Notes under the pieces: model-generated
The model's database searches: none
What the model saw: the letters and a program-made list of their open reading frames with translations, nothing else
What the model was told of the DNA's origin: nothing
In this document: one piece after another, positions 7,448 to 13,588 of the stretch
Layout of the letters: the number at the start of each line of letters is the position of its first letter
Numbering within the stretch: the stretch's first letter is position 1
From: JBDRZD01 sp964623395
Lineage (GTDB): Bacteria; Hydrothermota; Hydrothermia; Hydrothermales; Hydrothermaceae
Assembly (NCBI GenBank): GCA_964623395.1
Contig: CAZUSI010000039.1
Span: forward strand, 1-13,588
Reading direction: 5' to 3'
DNA length: 13,588 bases
Made by a program: the position numbers and the translations under genes

Positions 7448-7477
7448 TTGATATTTAAATTTGAAAATCCTTATAAT
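7448..7477 (+). promoter_or_regulatory. Candidate leaderless promoter before the lipoprotein/glycosyltransferase cluster
   Basis: TTGATA (7448-7453, five of six to consensus), an 18-base spacer and a perfect TATAAT (7472-7477) lie in the 40-nt gap after the Asp-box gene. The predicted transcription start, 7484-7485, coincides with the ATG at 7485, and no Shine-Dalgarno is present. This is the best of the three such promoters in the window and would drive the cluster from 7485 to 12242. Confidence 0.58.
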
Positions 7478-7484
7478 TTTTAAA

Positions 7485-8252
7485 ATGAAAATTAAAATTT
7501 TTTTATTATTTATTGTTTTCTTTTTCTCCTGTAAGGGATTAAAACCTTTACCAGAAATTTCGAATGTAGAAGAAAAAATACTTTCAAAAGGGACAAAAAT
7601 ACTTTTAAAATGGAAAAAATTTAAAGATATAGATGGATATAATATTTATTTTGATGGAAATAAAGAACCCAATTTTACATTGCCTCCAGATGTGGATTCC
7701 TTTTTGCTTTCTAAGCCAAGATTAAAAGTTGAAATAACTTTATATAGGGAAGATGCTGAATCAAGACCATATACAATTAATTATAAAGTTAAAGTTGATA
7801 CATTTATATTTTATCCAAATTCTCTTGCAGATTCAACAAAACCTTCTGGTTTTTATTTTGATTCTCTTGGATATATAAAAAGAGTTAATACACGAGACAC
7901 ATTTATTAAAAAATGTGATTTTGTCTTTGAAGAAATAAATGATACTTTATATTTATATGGACCAAAGGGATGGTATGCACCATGGAATGAAAAAAATAAT
8001 AAGATTTCAATAAATTTTTCAGATTCAATTATTTCTAAATGTGATACTGCCTTTTTAAATGATTATGATGATGTGGTTAAAATTAACTTAGGCAAAACAT
8101 ACTTTTTATGGTTTACAAAAGACACAATTTTAAATGAGGATGACAATTTTGCAAAAATATATATAACTTTAAAGGATGACGAAAAAAGGGAATATTATGT
8201 TCAGATAGGTTATCAAAAGAAAAAAGGGATAAGGTGGTTAAGAAGTGAATGA
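7485..8252 (+). CDS. Lipoprotein of unknown function with fibronectin-III-like start
   Basis: From ATG 7485 the product is 255 aa and begins with a classic short lipoprotein signal: MKIKIF, a hydrophobic core, then FFFSC with the lipid-attachable cysteine at residue 16. A phenylalanine at -3 is unusual for a lipobox but acceptable. An in-frame TTG at 7461 would add eight residues. It is less likely because it sits inside the promoter spacer and puts charges before the signal. After the cysteine, KGTKILLKWKKFKDIDGYNIYFDG (about residues 36-59) looks like the first strands of a fibronectin type III domain. The rest, rich in aspartate and aromatic residues, is unrecognised. It probably sits on the periplasmic side of a membrane. 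It overlaps the glycosyltransferase start as ATGA. Confidence 0.75.
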   Translation: MKIKIFLLFIVFFFSCKGLKPLPEISNVEEKILSKGTKILLKWKKFKDIDGYNIYFDGNKEPNFTLPPDVDSFLLSKPRLKVEITLYREDAESRPYTINYKVKVDTFIFYPNSLADSTKPSGFYFDSLGYIKRVNTRDTFIKKCDFVFEEINDTLYLYGPKGWYAPWNEKNNKISINFSDSIISKCDTAFLNDYDDVVKINLGKTYFLWFTKDTILNEDDNFAKIYITLKDDEKREYYVQIGYQKKKGIRWLRSE

Positions 8253-9586
8253 AAAAATCAATTTTTCTTCTTTTATTTATAATTTTATTAAAAATTCCAA
8301 TTATATTAAATACTGATTTATCTCCTGATGAATGTTATTATTTTTTATGGTCAAAAAATTTAGATATTTCCTATTATGATCATCCTCCTCTTGTTGCATA
8401 TCTTATATATATTTCAACAAGAATATTTGGTGAAAATGAATTTGGAGTAAGATTTTCTTCAATACTTTTAAGTTTTTTAATAGGAATTTTTTTAATAATG
8501 ATTGGGAAAAAATTAAAGGATTATGAAACTTCCTTTAATATAATCCTTTTAATCCTCCCCTCAATAATTTTTTCAGTTGGAATTTTCGTAATTACTCCTG
8601 ATACCCCCATTATATTTTTTTCAATTCTTTCCTATTATTTTTTGCTAAAATATAAAGAGAATAAAAATTTTATTTATCTTTGTGCTCTTTCTTTTGGACT
8701 TTCACTCTTATCAAAATATACGGCAATTCTGATATTGCCTTCATTTATTTATTTTTTTTATAAAGAGAAAATATTATTTAAAAAGGAAGGAATTTTATTT
8801 TTTTTAATTTCCTTATTTATTTTCTCACCTGTTTTGATTTGGAATTTTAAAAACGATTTTATTTCCTTTAAATTTCAATTATCCCATGGATTACCTTCAA
8901 AAAAATTAAATTTATTAAATACATTAAATTATTTAAGGGATTCAATTCTTGTCCTTTCTTTCCCTTTATCTCTTTTAATTTTTTACTATTCTTTTAAAGG
9001 ACTTTTTAAAGAAAAATTGAATTTTTTAACAATCTCAGCATTTTTACCATTTATTTTTTTCTTTTTAACTTCTTTAAGATTTCGTCCAGAAGCAAATTGG
9101 CCATGTATAAGTTATATTTTTATGATTATTCTTTCAGCAATTTATTTAAAAAGAGAAAGAATTTTCTGGATTTTTTTTACAATAAGTTTTATAATAAATA
9201 TTTTTTTACATATTCATACAATTCATCCAATTATAAAAATTAAAAAGGATCCGGTTTTAAGAATTAAAGGGAAAAAGGAATTTGCTTTAGAAATTGATAA
9301 AATAAGAAAAGAAAAAAATATAAAAAATGTTGCGGCAAATACTTATCAAATTGCAAGCACATTATCCTTTTATTTACCTGATAGACCATTTGTTCCCTCC
9401 TTAAACATATCTTCAAGGGAAAATCAATTTTCCTTATGGAAAAACAAATTTTTTAACTTAAATGAGGAATTTATATTTGTTGGAAAAATGAATAAAAAAA
9501 TTTTTGAAGAATTTAAAAAAGTTGAAAAAATAAAAATTTTAAATTTTAATGATGAAAAAATAGAAATTTATATTTTGAAGAAATGA
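8249..9586 (+). CDS. GT39/ArnT-like polyprenyl-phosphate sugar transferase
   Basis: This is a multi-membrane-segment glycosyltransferase of the PMT/ArnT (GT39, PMT_2-like) type. Such enzymes move a sugar from a polyprenyl-phosphate donor to an acceptor on the periplasmic side of the inner membrane. The first periplasmic loop has the hallmark acidic pair D27-E28 in SPDECYYFLW and SYYDHPPLVAYL (41-52). Later landmarks are VITPDTP (114-120), LSKYTA (154-159) and FRPEANWP (278-285). About ten to eleven hydrophobic segments fill residues 5-320, followed by a soluble C-terminal domain (320-445). At 445 aa it is shorter than ArnT (about 550). The acceptor could be lipid A, a protein or another glycan. 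It overlaps its neighbours on both sides by ATGA, with GGTGG-like purines before its start. Confidence 0.87.
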   Translation: MKKSIFLLLFIILLKIPIILNTDLSPDECYYFLWSKNLDISYYDHPPLVAYLIYISTRIFGENEFGVRFSSILLSFLIGIFLIMIGKKLKDYETSFNIILLILPSIIFSVGIFVITPDTPIIFFSILSYYFLLKYKENKNFIYLCALSFGLSLLSKYTAILILPSFIYFFYKEKILFKKEGILFFLISLFIFSPVLIWNFKNDFISFKFQLSHGLPSKKLNLLNTLNYLRDSILVLSFPLSLLIFYYSFKGLFKEKLNFLTISAFLPFIFFFLTSLRFRPEANWPCISYIFMIILSAIYLKRERIFWIFFTISFIINIFLHIHTIHPIIKIKKDPVLRIKGKKEFALEIDKIRKEKNIKNVAANTYQIASTLSFYLPDRPFVPSLNISSRENQFSLWKNKFFNLNEEFIFVGKMNKKIFEEFKKVEKIKILNFNDEKIEIYILKK

Positions 9587-10944
9587 AATTTTTTTTAATT
9601 TTTTTGATGATAAGTTATATTAAAATAAATGTGGAAAATGTTTTTGAAAATGGAAAATTTCCCTATAACATTTTTAATTTACTTCATATAAAAACAAAGG
9701 AAAGTAAAGTAAAAAAAATTATATTTTTCAATGAATACAATAAAGATACTTTTTTATTAAAAGAAAGTGAAAGAAGATTGAGGGAATTAGGAATATTTAA
9801 ATATGTAGAAATAAAGAGTTCAAAGGATAGCGATACAATTTACATAAATTTAAAGGATCTTTTTACATCAAGTATTTTTACTTCTTTACAAGGAGGAGGT
9901 GGAAGGACAAAATTTACATTTGGAATTGAAGAACATAATCTTTTAGGGAAAATGATAGATGCAGGAATTTTTTATATTAAAGATTATGAAAGAGATTATT
10001 TAAATTTTTTTTATTTTGAACCATCTTTTTTAAATTCCATATTTGACATTTATTTTTCCAACAATTTTGGTAAAAATTACAAAGCAATTGATTTTTCCCT
10101 TAAAAGACCAAATTTTTTATTTTTAAAAAATTTTCCCTATTTAAATTATCAAAAAATTAAAAAATTTAGATATATTTATGAAGATGGAGAAAAAGTTGAT
10201 AGTTCAAGATTTTTATATGAGAAATTTTTAACTGGATTTTTAAAAAATTTTAATAATAAAAATTGGAATGCCTATGGAATTGAATTTGAGGGAGTAAAGG
10301 ATATTTATAGAAAATTTTTCTCTTTAAATGCTGTGTATTTATTGGGAAATGAAAGATATGTAAAGAAAAAATTTATAAGGAAATTTGGTGAAATTGAAGA
10401 CATTTTTATTGGATGGAAAGTAAATATAAAGGCAAAAACAGATTTTAAAAAAAATGGAAATGAAATAAATTTCTATACTGGTTTTAATTTTTTAAATATA
10501 TTGTTTAATTTTTCAGGATATTATCAAAATTACTATTATAAAAATTATAATTTTTCCCTTTTAATTTTTTATCCTTTAATTGAGAGAATAACATTTGGAA
10601 ATTTATTTTTATTTTCAAGACCATTTGAAAAGACATATGTCGGCGGTATAAATGGATTAAGAGGTTATCCTGCCTATTATTTTCATACAGAAGAATATAT
10701 TTTAAATCAATCAGAAATAAGATTTTTTGGTTTTGAAATCTTCAAATTTTTTGCTCCTGGTTTTGTAATTTTTTATGATTTTGCAAAATTTAAGGAAAGA
10801 AAAAAAATTTATTTTGATTTTGGAATTGGTTTAAGAGTTGAATTTACAAGAAATTATGCTTTTCCAATTTTAAGGTTTGATATTGCCTTTAAAAATTTAA
10901 AATCAAAAGGGATTTGTTCATTTGGAGAAGGTCAAAGTTTTTGA
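9583..10944 (+). CDS. Short Omp85/BamA-like outer-membrane beta-barrel protein
   Basis: The 453-aa protein looks like an Omp85-superfamily barrel with a single POTRA-like unit. Residues about 42-92 (KVKKIIFFNEYNKDTF...SERRLRELGIFKYVEI) match the POTRA pattern. From about 97 onward aromatic and charged residues alternate as in beta strands. The diagnostic loop-6 motif, GGINGLRGYPAYYF (354-367; core GLRGY 358-362), is clear. The sequence ends CSFGEGQSF, resembling the barrel's C-terminal strand signal with a terminal phenylalanine. The N-terminus MKFFLIFLMISYIKI is hydrophobic, a plausible short signal peptide. At under 60% of BamA length with one POTRA it is more like TamA- or patatin-associated Omp85 subtypes, so a specific transport role rather than the main BamA is possible. 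The start overlaps the previous gene as ATGA. Its last 23 bases overlap the MNT gene. Confidence 0.8.
   Translation: MKFFLIFLMISYIKINVENVFENGKFPYNIFNLLHIKTKESKVKKIIFFNEYNKDTFLLKESERRLRELGIFKYVEIKSSKDSDTIYINLKDLFTSSIFTSLQGGGGRTKFTFGIEEHNLLGKMIDAGIFYIKDYERDYLNFFYFEPSFLNSIFDIYFSNNFGKNYKAIDFSLKRPNFLFLKNFPYLNYQKIKKFRYIYEDGEKVDSSRFLYEKFLTGFLKNFNNKNWNAYGIEFEGVKDIYRKFFSLNAVYLLGNERYVKKKFIRKFGEIEDIFIGWKVNIKAKTDFKKNGNEINFYTGFNFLNILFNFSGYYQNYYYKNYNFSLLIFYPLIERITFGNLFLFSRPFEKTYVGGINGLRGYPAYYFHTEEYILNQSEIRFFGFEIFKFFAPGFVIFYDFAKFKERKKIYFDFGIGLRVEFTRNYAFPILRFDIAFKNLKSKGICSFGEGQSF
10905..10912 (+). promoter_or_regulatory. Shine-Dalgarno-like site supporting the TTG start of the MNT gene
   Basis: AAAAGGGA lies nine bases before TTG 10922, inside the end of the Omp85-like gene. 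It supports this start over the in-frame GTG at 10958, which has no purine tract before it. Confidence 0.45.
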
Positions 10945-11449
10945 GTATAATAAAATTGTGAAAAGAGAATATAAAGAATTGATAGAAAAAATATTTAAAG
11001 AGGTTAAAAAATATTATAAGAAAAATCTTGTAAGTTTTATAGTATTTGGTTCAGTGGCAAAGGGGAAAACTTCACCTTATTCAGATATTGACCTATTAAT
11101 AATTTGTGAAAATTTACCTTCTGGAAGGAGAAGAAGAATAATTGAATTTATTGAAAATATTGAAAAAAAATTAGAAAAGGATATTAAAAAATTAAGAAAA
11201 AAAAATATATTTACTGAAATATCACCTATTATTAAAACAAGAAAAGAAATTCTTAAGGGAAGTTTAATCTTTCTTGAAATGATTTATGATGCTTTTATTA
11301 TTTATGACAAAAATAACTTTTTTAAAAATTATTTGAAAAATCTTGAAAACAAAATTAAAGAATATGGAGCAAAAAAAGTTTATAAAAAAGGTGGCTATTA
11401 CTGGGTTATAAAGGAAAATGTTAATATAAAAGAAGGTGTTGAATTATGA
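10922..11449 (+). CDS. MNT-type nucleotidyltransferase-domain protein (HEPN partner)
   Basis: This is a 175-aa minimal nucleotidyltransferase-fold protein. The active-site signature is VFGSVAKGKTSPYSDIDLLII (41-61): the GS dipeptide (43-44) and metal-binding aspartates D55 and D57 are intact, so transferase activity is plausible. E99 in IFTEISPII may supply the third acidic ligand. The body (SGRRRRIIEFIENIEKKLEKDI) and tail (YGAKKVYKKGGYYWVIK...VEL) resemble a family common in archaea. It overlaps the following HEPN gene as ATGA, the standard arrangement of MNT/HEPN modules. In several of these MNT neutralises HEPN by adding AMP to a tyrosine. The start is TTG, 23 bases inside the Omp85-like gene, with an SD-like AAAAGGGA nine bases upstream. 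Whether it is an antitoxin or acts on another target cannot be told. Confidence 0.85.
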   Translation: MEKVKVFEYNKIVKREYKELIEKIFKEVKKYYKKNLVSFIVFGSVAKGKTSPYSDIDLLIICENLPSGRRRRIIEFIENIEKKLEKDIKKLRKKNIFTEISPIIKTRKEILKGSLIFLEMIYDAFIIYDKNNFFKNYLKNLENKIKEYGAKKVYKKGGYYWVIKENVNIKEGVEL

Positions 11450-11853
11450 ATACAAATTTACTCGCAAAAGAATATCTTGAAAGATGTAAAAAAAGATTAA
11501 AGGCAATAAAACTTTTATATAGGGAAAAAAGTTATGCAGATGTAGTCAGAGAATCACAGGAAATTGTTGAACTTTGTGGAAAAGGAATACTAAGATGCGC
11601 AGGAATTGATCCGCCAAAGTGGCATGATGTGGGAGATATAGTTATGGATTTGGCAGAAAAATATAAAAATTTTAAGAAAGAATTTAAAAAATATTCAAAA
11701 ATTTCTAAATGGTTAAGGAAAGAAAGGGAACTTGCTTTTTATGGAGAATTAGATTTCATTCCTTCTGAAGAGTATAAGGAAAAAGATGCAAAAAAAGCAA
11801 TTGAAGGGGCAGAATTTTCTATAAATTTACTTAAAAAATTTTTATCAAAATGA
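11446..11853 (+). CDS. HEPN-domain protein paired with MNT
   Basis: This is a 135-aa all-helical HEPN-domain protein. Recognisable parts are the first helices LAKEYLERCKKRLKAIKLLYREKSYADVVRESQEIVELCGKGILR (6-50), IDPPKWHDVGDIV (54-66), and RKERELAFYGELDFIPSEEY (91-110) leading to a last helix with KKAIEGAEFSINLLKKF. Many HEPN toxins carry RX4-6H at the ribonuclease centre. Here the corresponding stretch, RELAFYGE, has no histidine, so metal-independent RNase activity is doubtful. A tyrosine (Y99) sits in that stretch and could be the site modified by MNT. AGAAGGTG at 11431-11438, seven bases before ATG 11446, serves as SD, and the gene also overlaps MNT by ATGA. Its stop overlaps the epimerase start. 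Confidence 0.83.
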   Translation: MNTNLLAKEYLERCKKRLKAIKLLYREKSYADVVRESQEIVELCGKGILRCAGIDPPKWHDVGDIVMDLAEKYKNFKKEFKKYSKISKWLRKERELAFYGELDFIPSEEYKEKDAKKAIEGAEFSINLLKKFLSK

Positions 11854-12242
11854 AAGTAAATCATATATCTATTGCAGTAAAAGATTTTGAAAAAGGAATA
11901 GAAATTTTTAAAAAAATTTTTAAAAAAGAACCTGAAATAAAAGTTTTTGAAGAGGGAAAACTAAAAATAGGTATATTTCATCTTGAAAATATAATGATTG
12001 AAATAATATCGCCACTTGAAGGTGAAGAAAATGTTTCAAAATTTCTTGAAAAAAGAGGAGATGGAATTCATCATATTGCTCTTGAGGTAGATGATGTTGA
12101 GGAAACAGTTAAAGAAATTGAAAAAGAAGGATTTAAAATAGCAACTCCTCCAAGAAAAGGAGTTAAAAGTAAAAAAGTTATATTTCTTCATCCAAATACC
12201 ACAAATAGGGTTTTAATTGAATTTGTTGAAAAATTAAGTTGA
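11850..12242 (+). CDS. mce: Methylmalonyl-CoA epimerase (VOC/glyoxalase fold)
   Basis: This 130-aa VOC-fold protein is the expected length for methylmalonyl-CoA epimerase, which interconverts the (2R) and (2S) forms of methylmalonyl-CoA in propionyl-CoA or odd-chain acid metabolism. The family signature is clear: NHISIAVKD (4-12), IEIISPLEG (50-58), FLEKRGDGIHHIALEVDD (65-82) and FLHPNTTNRVLIEF (112-125). Likely metal ligands are H5, E51, H75 and E124, placed by comparison with characterised epimerases. No methylmalonyl-CoA mutase, meaB or carboxylase gene is in the window. A related VOC enzyme is the main alternative, but the 'KFLEKRGxGIHHIA' block favours epimerase. It begins in an ATGA overlap with the HEPN gene without an SD and is the last gene of this cluster. 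Confidence 0.85.
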   Translation: MKVNHISIAVKDFEKGIEIFKKIFKKEPEIKVFEEGKLKIGIFHLENIMIEIISPLEGEENVSKFLEKRGDGIHHIALEVDDVEETVKEIEKEGFKIATPPRKGVKSKKVIFLHPNTTNRVLIEFVEKLS

Positions 12243-12267
12243 AATTTTTTTAAAAATATTGTATTTT
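12239..12267 (+). promoter_or_regulatory. Candidate promoter for htpX
   Basis: TTGAAA (12239-12244), a 17-base spacer and TATTTT (12262-12267) predict a start near 12274, about 24 bases before the ATG and just upstream of the strong SD. The -10 is weak (four of six), and the -35 overlaps the end of the epimerase gene. No clear hairpin terminator is visible in the 55-nt gap. Confidence 0.4.
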
Positions 12268-12285
12268 ATAAAACTTAAAATAAAA

Positions 12286-12293
12286 AAAGGAGG
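12286..12293 (+). promoter_or_regulatory. Strong Shine-Dalgarno fixing the htpX start
   Basis: AAAGGAGG ends four bases before ATG 12298. It shows that translation starts there rather than at the in-frame TTG 12259, which would put the SD inside the coding sequence and add a charged 13-residue extension to a membrane segment. Confidence 0.85.
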
Positions 12294-12297
12294 TTTT

Positions 12298-13275
12298 ATG
12301 TTTGGTTTAAGGGTTAAAATGACAATTTTACTTATCATTTTTTTTGGAATTCTTTATGCAGTTGTATCTGTTATCGGATACCTAATTGGTATTCATAACT
12401 TTATATTTTATCTTTTCCTTGCCCTCTTTTTTATCTTTCTTCAATACCTTATAGGACCAAAAATTGTTGAACTTACAATGAATGTCAGATATGTAAGTGA
12501 AAGTGAAGAGCCGTATTTGCATGAAATTGTTGAAGAACTTGCAAAAAGAGCAAATATTCCAAAACCAAAAGTTGGAATTGCCGAAATAAATATACCAAAT
12601 GCTTTTGCTTTTGGAAGAAGTTTAAAAGATGGGAGAGTATGTGTAACAAGGGGAATTTTAAGATTACTTGATAAAAATGAACTTAAAGCAGTTTTAGGGC
12701 ATGAAATATCCCATCTTAAAAATAGAGATGTAATTTTTATAACATTTCTTTCTGTTTTACCACTTTTACTTTATCTTATAGCAAGAAATTTACTTTTTAT
12801 GGGAATGTATGCAAGAAGGGATGAAAGGGAAAGGGGGAACCTGCCACTTGTTTTAGTTGGTCTTTTTGCCTTTATCATGTATTTTATAACAAATTTACTT
12901 GTTCTTTATGCATCAAGGATAAGGGAATATTTCGCAGATACAGGTTCTGTTAAACTTGGTTCCCGTCCTTCCCACCTTGCCTCTGCTTTATATAAACTTG
13001 TCTATGGGAATGCAAGAATAAGTAGAGAAGAGCTCAGAAATTATGAAGGTGTTAAAGCATTTTTCTTAAATGATCCATCAAGAGCATTAAAGGAGATAAG
13101 GGATTTAAGGGAAATAGATTTGGATTTGAGTGGAAAAATTGAAGAGGATGAGCTTATTTATTTAAGAAATAAAAAAATAAAACTTTCCTTTGCCGATAAA
13201 TTATTTGAACTTTTATCAACACATCCAAACATGTTAAAAAGAATAAAATATTTGTCTAAGCTTGAAAGGGGGTAA
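12298..13275 (+). CDS. htpX: Membrane zinc protease HtpX (M48 family)
   Basis: HtpX is an inner-membrane zinc metalloprotease that degrades misfolded membrane proteins. From ATG 12298 it is 325 aa. Two N-terminal membrane helices (about 8-30 and 35-55) precede the catalytic domain. The zinc site is HEISH (135-139) within LGHEISHLKNRD, with the third ligand E210 in REYFADTGSV. Two further hydrophobic stretches (about 145-165 and 183-205) separate these motifs, as in the family. LLSTHPNMLKRI near the C-terminus is the conserved STHP element. The lengthened segment between about 237 and 300 resembles archaeal and thermophile HtpX. A strong SD and a possible own promoter suggest expression independent of the upstream cluster. 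Its stop lies four bases before the next gene's start, so they are probably co-transcribed. Confidence 0.93.
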   Translation: MFGLRVKMTILLIIFFGILYAVVSVIGYLIGIHNFIFYLFLALFFIFLQYLIGPKIVELTMNVRYVSESEEPYLHEIVEELAKRANIPKPKVGIAEINIPNAFAFGRSLKDGRVCVTRGILRLLDKNELKAVLGHEISHLKNRDVIFITFLSVLPLLLYLIARNLLFMGMYARRDERERGNLPLVLVGLFAFIMYFITNLLVLYASRIREYFADTGSVKLGSRPSHLASALYKLVYGNARISREELRNYEGVKAFFLNDPSRALKEIRDLREIDLDLSGKIEEDELIYLRNKKIKLSFADKLFELLSTHPNMLKRIKYLSKLERG

Positions 13276-13278
13276 ATT

Positions 13279-13588
13279 ATGAGAAATTTAATTCTCTTTT
13301 TCTTAATTTTATCAAGTTGTATTGTGGTTCATAAACCAGGTCCACCACCTCATGCACCTGCTTATGGATATAGAGCAAAATATATATTCTGGTATTATCC
13401 CTGTTGTGAAATCTATTATCATCCTGAAAGGAAAGTATATATAATTTTTGAAGAAGGAAATTGGATTGAGGTTAAAGAAAAACCAAAACACCTAATTTCT
13501 TCTCGTTATGTTATAATAGAAACAGATAATGATAAACCATGGAATAATCATGATTATTATAAAAAGAAATATCCACCCAAAAAGGGGA
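13279..13588 (+). CDS. Partial conserved lipoprotein of unknown function
   Basis: The open frame runs from ATG 13279 to the window end without a stop (103 codons seen). AAAGGGGG, overlapping the end of htpX, acts as SD. MRNLILFFLILSSC is a short lipoprotein signal with lipobox LSSC and lipidated cysteine at residue 14. The mature part begins KPGPPPHAPAYGYRAKY, followed by an aromatic block (WYYPCCEIYYHPERKVYIIFEEGNW) and PWNNHDYYKKKYPP. From memory this pattern (GPPPHAPA..Y, YYP..EVYY, D.DKP...HH..KYPP) recurs in small bacterial proteins of unknown function. I cannot name a family. A paired cysteine (CC, residues 44-45) is noticeable. The true length is unknown because the gene is cut by the window end. 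Confidence 0.75.
   Translation, partial: MRNLILFFLILSSCIVVHKPGPPPHAPAYGYRAKYIFWYYPCCEIYYHPERKVYIIFEEGNWIEVKEKPKHLISSRYVIIETDNDKPWNNHDYYKKKYPPKKG

Noticed and set aside
7461..7484. TTG at 7461 as start of the lipoprotein gene
   Set aside because: It lies within the TTGATA-TATAAT spacer and adds eight residues (including two lysines) before an already complete lipoprotein signal that starts at ATG 7485.
12259..12297. TTG at 12259 as start of htpX
   Set aside because: A near-perfect SD at 12286-12293 points to ATG 12298; the extension would be a lysine-rich leader absent from the family and would overlap the SD.
12243..12297. Transcription terminator between mce and htpX
   Set aside because: The gap is A/T-rich with no stable GC stem followed by a T run, so a terminator cannot be supported.

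Overview
The window is very A+T-rich, about three-quarters A+T by eye, and nearly all protein-coding on the + strand. It looks like chromosome from a diderm (Gram-negative-type) bacterium. Evidence for this is a lipid A kinase (LpxK), an Omp85/BamA-like barrel, an OmpA/MotB-type peptidoglycan-binding protein, two lipoproteins and a secreted protein with a C-terminal sorting-domain-like tail. The A/T-rich, Lys/Ile/Phe-heavy proteins, the archaeal-looking MNT/HEPN pair and HtpX, and the 'FDINGRE...LKSGIYF' tail suggest a thermophilic uncultured lineage such as candidate division WOR-3 (Stahlbacteria/Hydrothermae). That placement is an inference. No rRNA, tRNA, CRISPR array or insertion sequence was seen.

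Layout. Positions 1-167 form a divergent promoter region: a leftward gene starts at position 3 and leaves the window, and the rightward cluster starts at 168. Positions 168-5665 are a tight cluster: CaCA-type cation exchanger, lpxK, acyl-CoA synthetase, OmpA/MotB-like protein and radical SAM/SPASM protein. They are joined by ATGA or TTGA overlaps except for one 8-nt gap. A secreted Asp-box (BNR) beta-propeller protein follows at 5675-7444. From 7485 to 12242 lie a lipoprotein, a GT39/ArnT-like glycosyltransferase, a short Omp85-like barrel, a nucleotidyltransferase (MNT) and HEPN pair, and methylmalonyl-CoA epimerase, all overlapping by a few bases. After a 55-nt gap come htpX (true start 12298) and a lipoprotein cut by the window end. 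No stretch over 300 bases lacks a gene.

How the genes fit together. Most act on the envelope: lipid A synthesis (lpxK), fatty-acid activation (acyl-CoA synthetase), lipid-linked sugar transfer (GT39), barrel assembly or secretion (Omp85-like), wall anchoring (OmpA/MotB-like), membrane proteolysis (htpX) and exported products. The MNT/HEPN pair and the epimerase are outliers in theme but share the operon.

The most interesting pattern is in initiation signals. The three separated genes without a Shine-Dalgarno each have TATAAT 7-9 nt before the ATG, with a -35-like hexamer 18 nt further upstream, as expected for leaderless mRNAs. The other separated genes have strong SDs and no such box. The remaining starts overlap the previous gene, two through the rare TTGA overlap. 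I found no clearly new multi-gene system. The MNT/HEPN pair whose HEPN lacks the usual RX4-6H motif, and the radical SAM protein with an altered GGEP motif, are the best candidates for unusual biochemistry.
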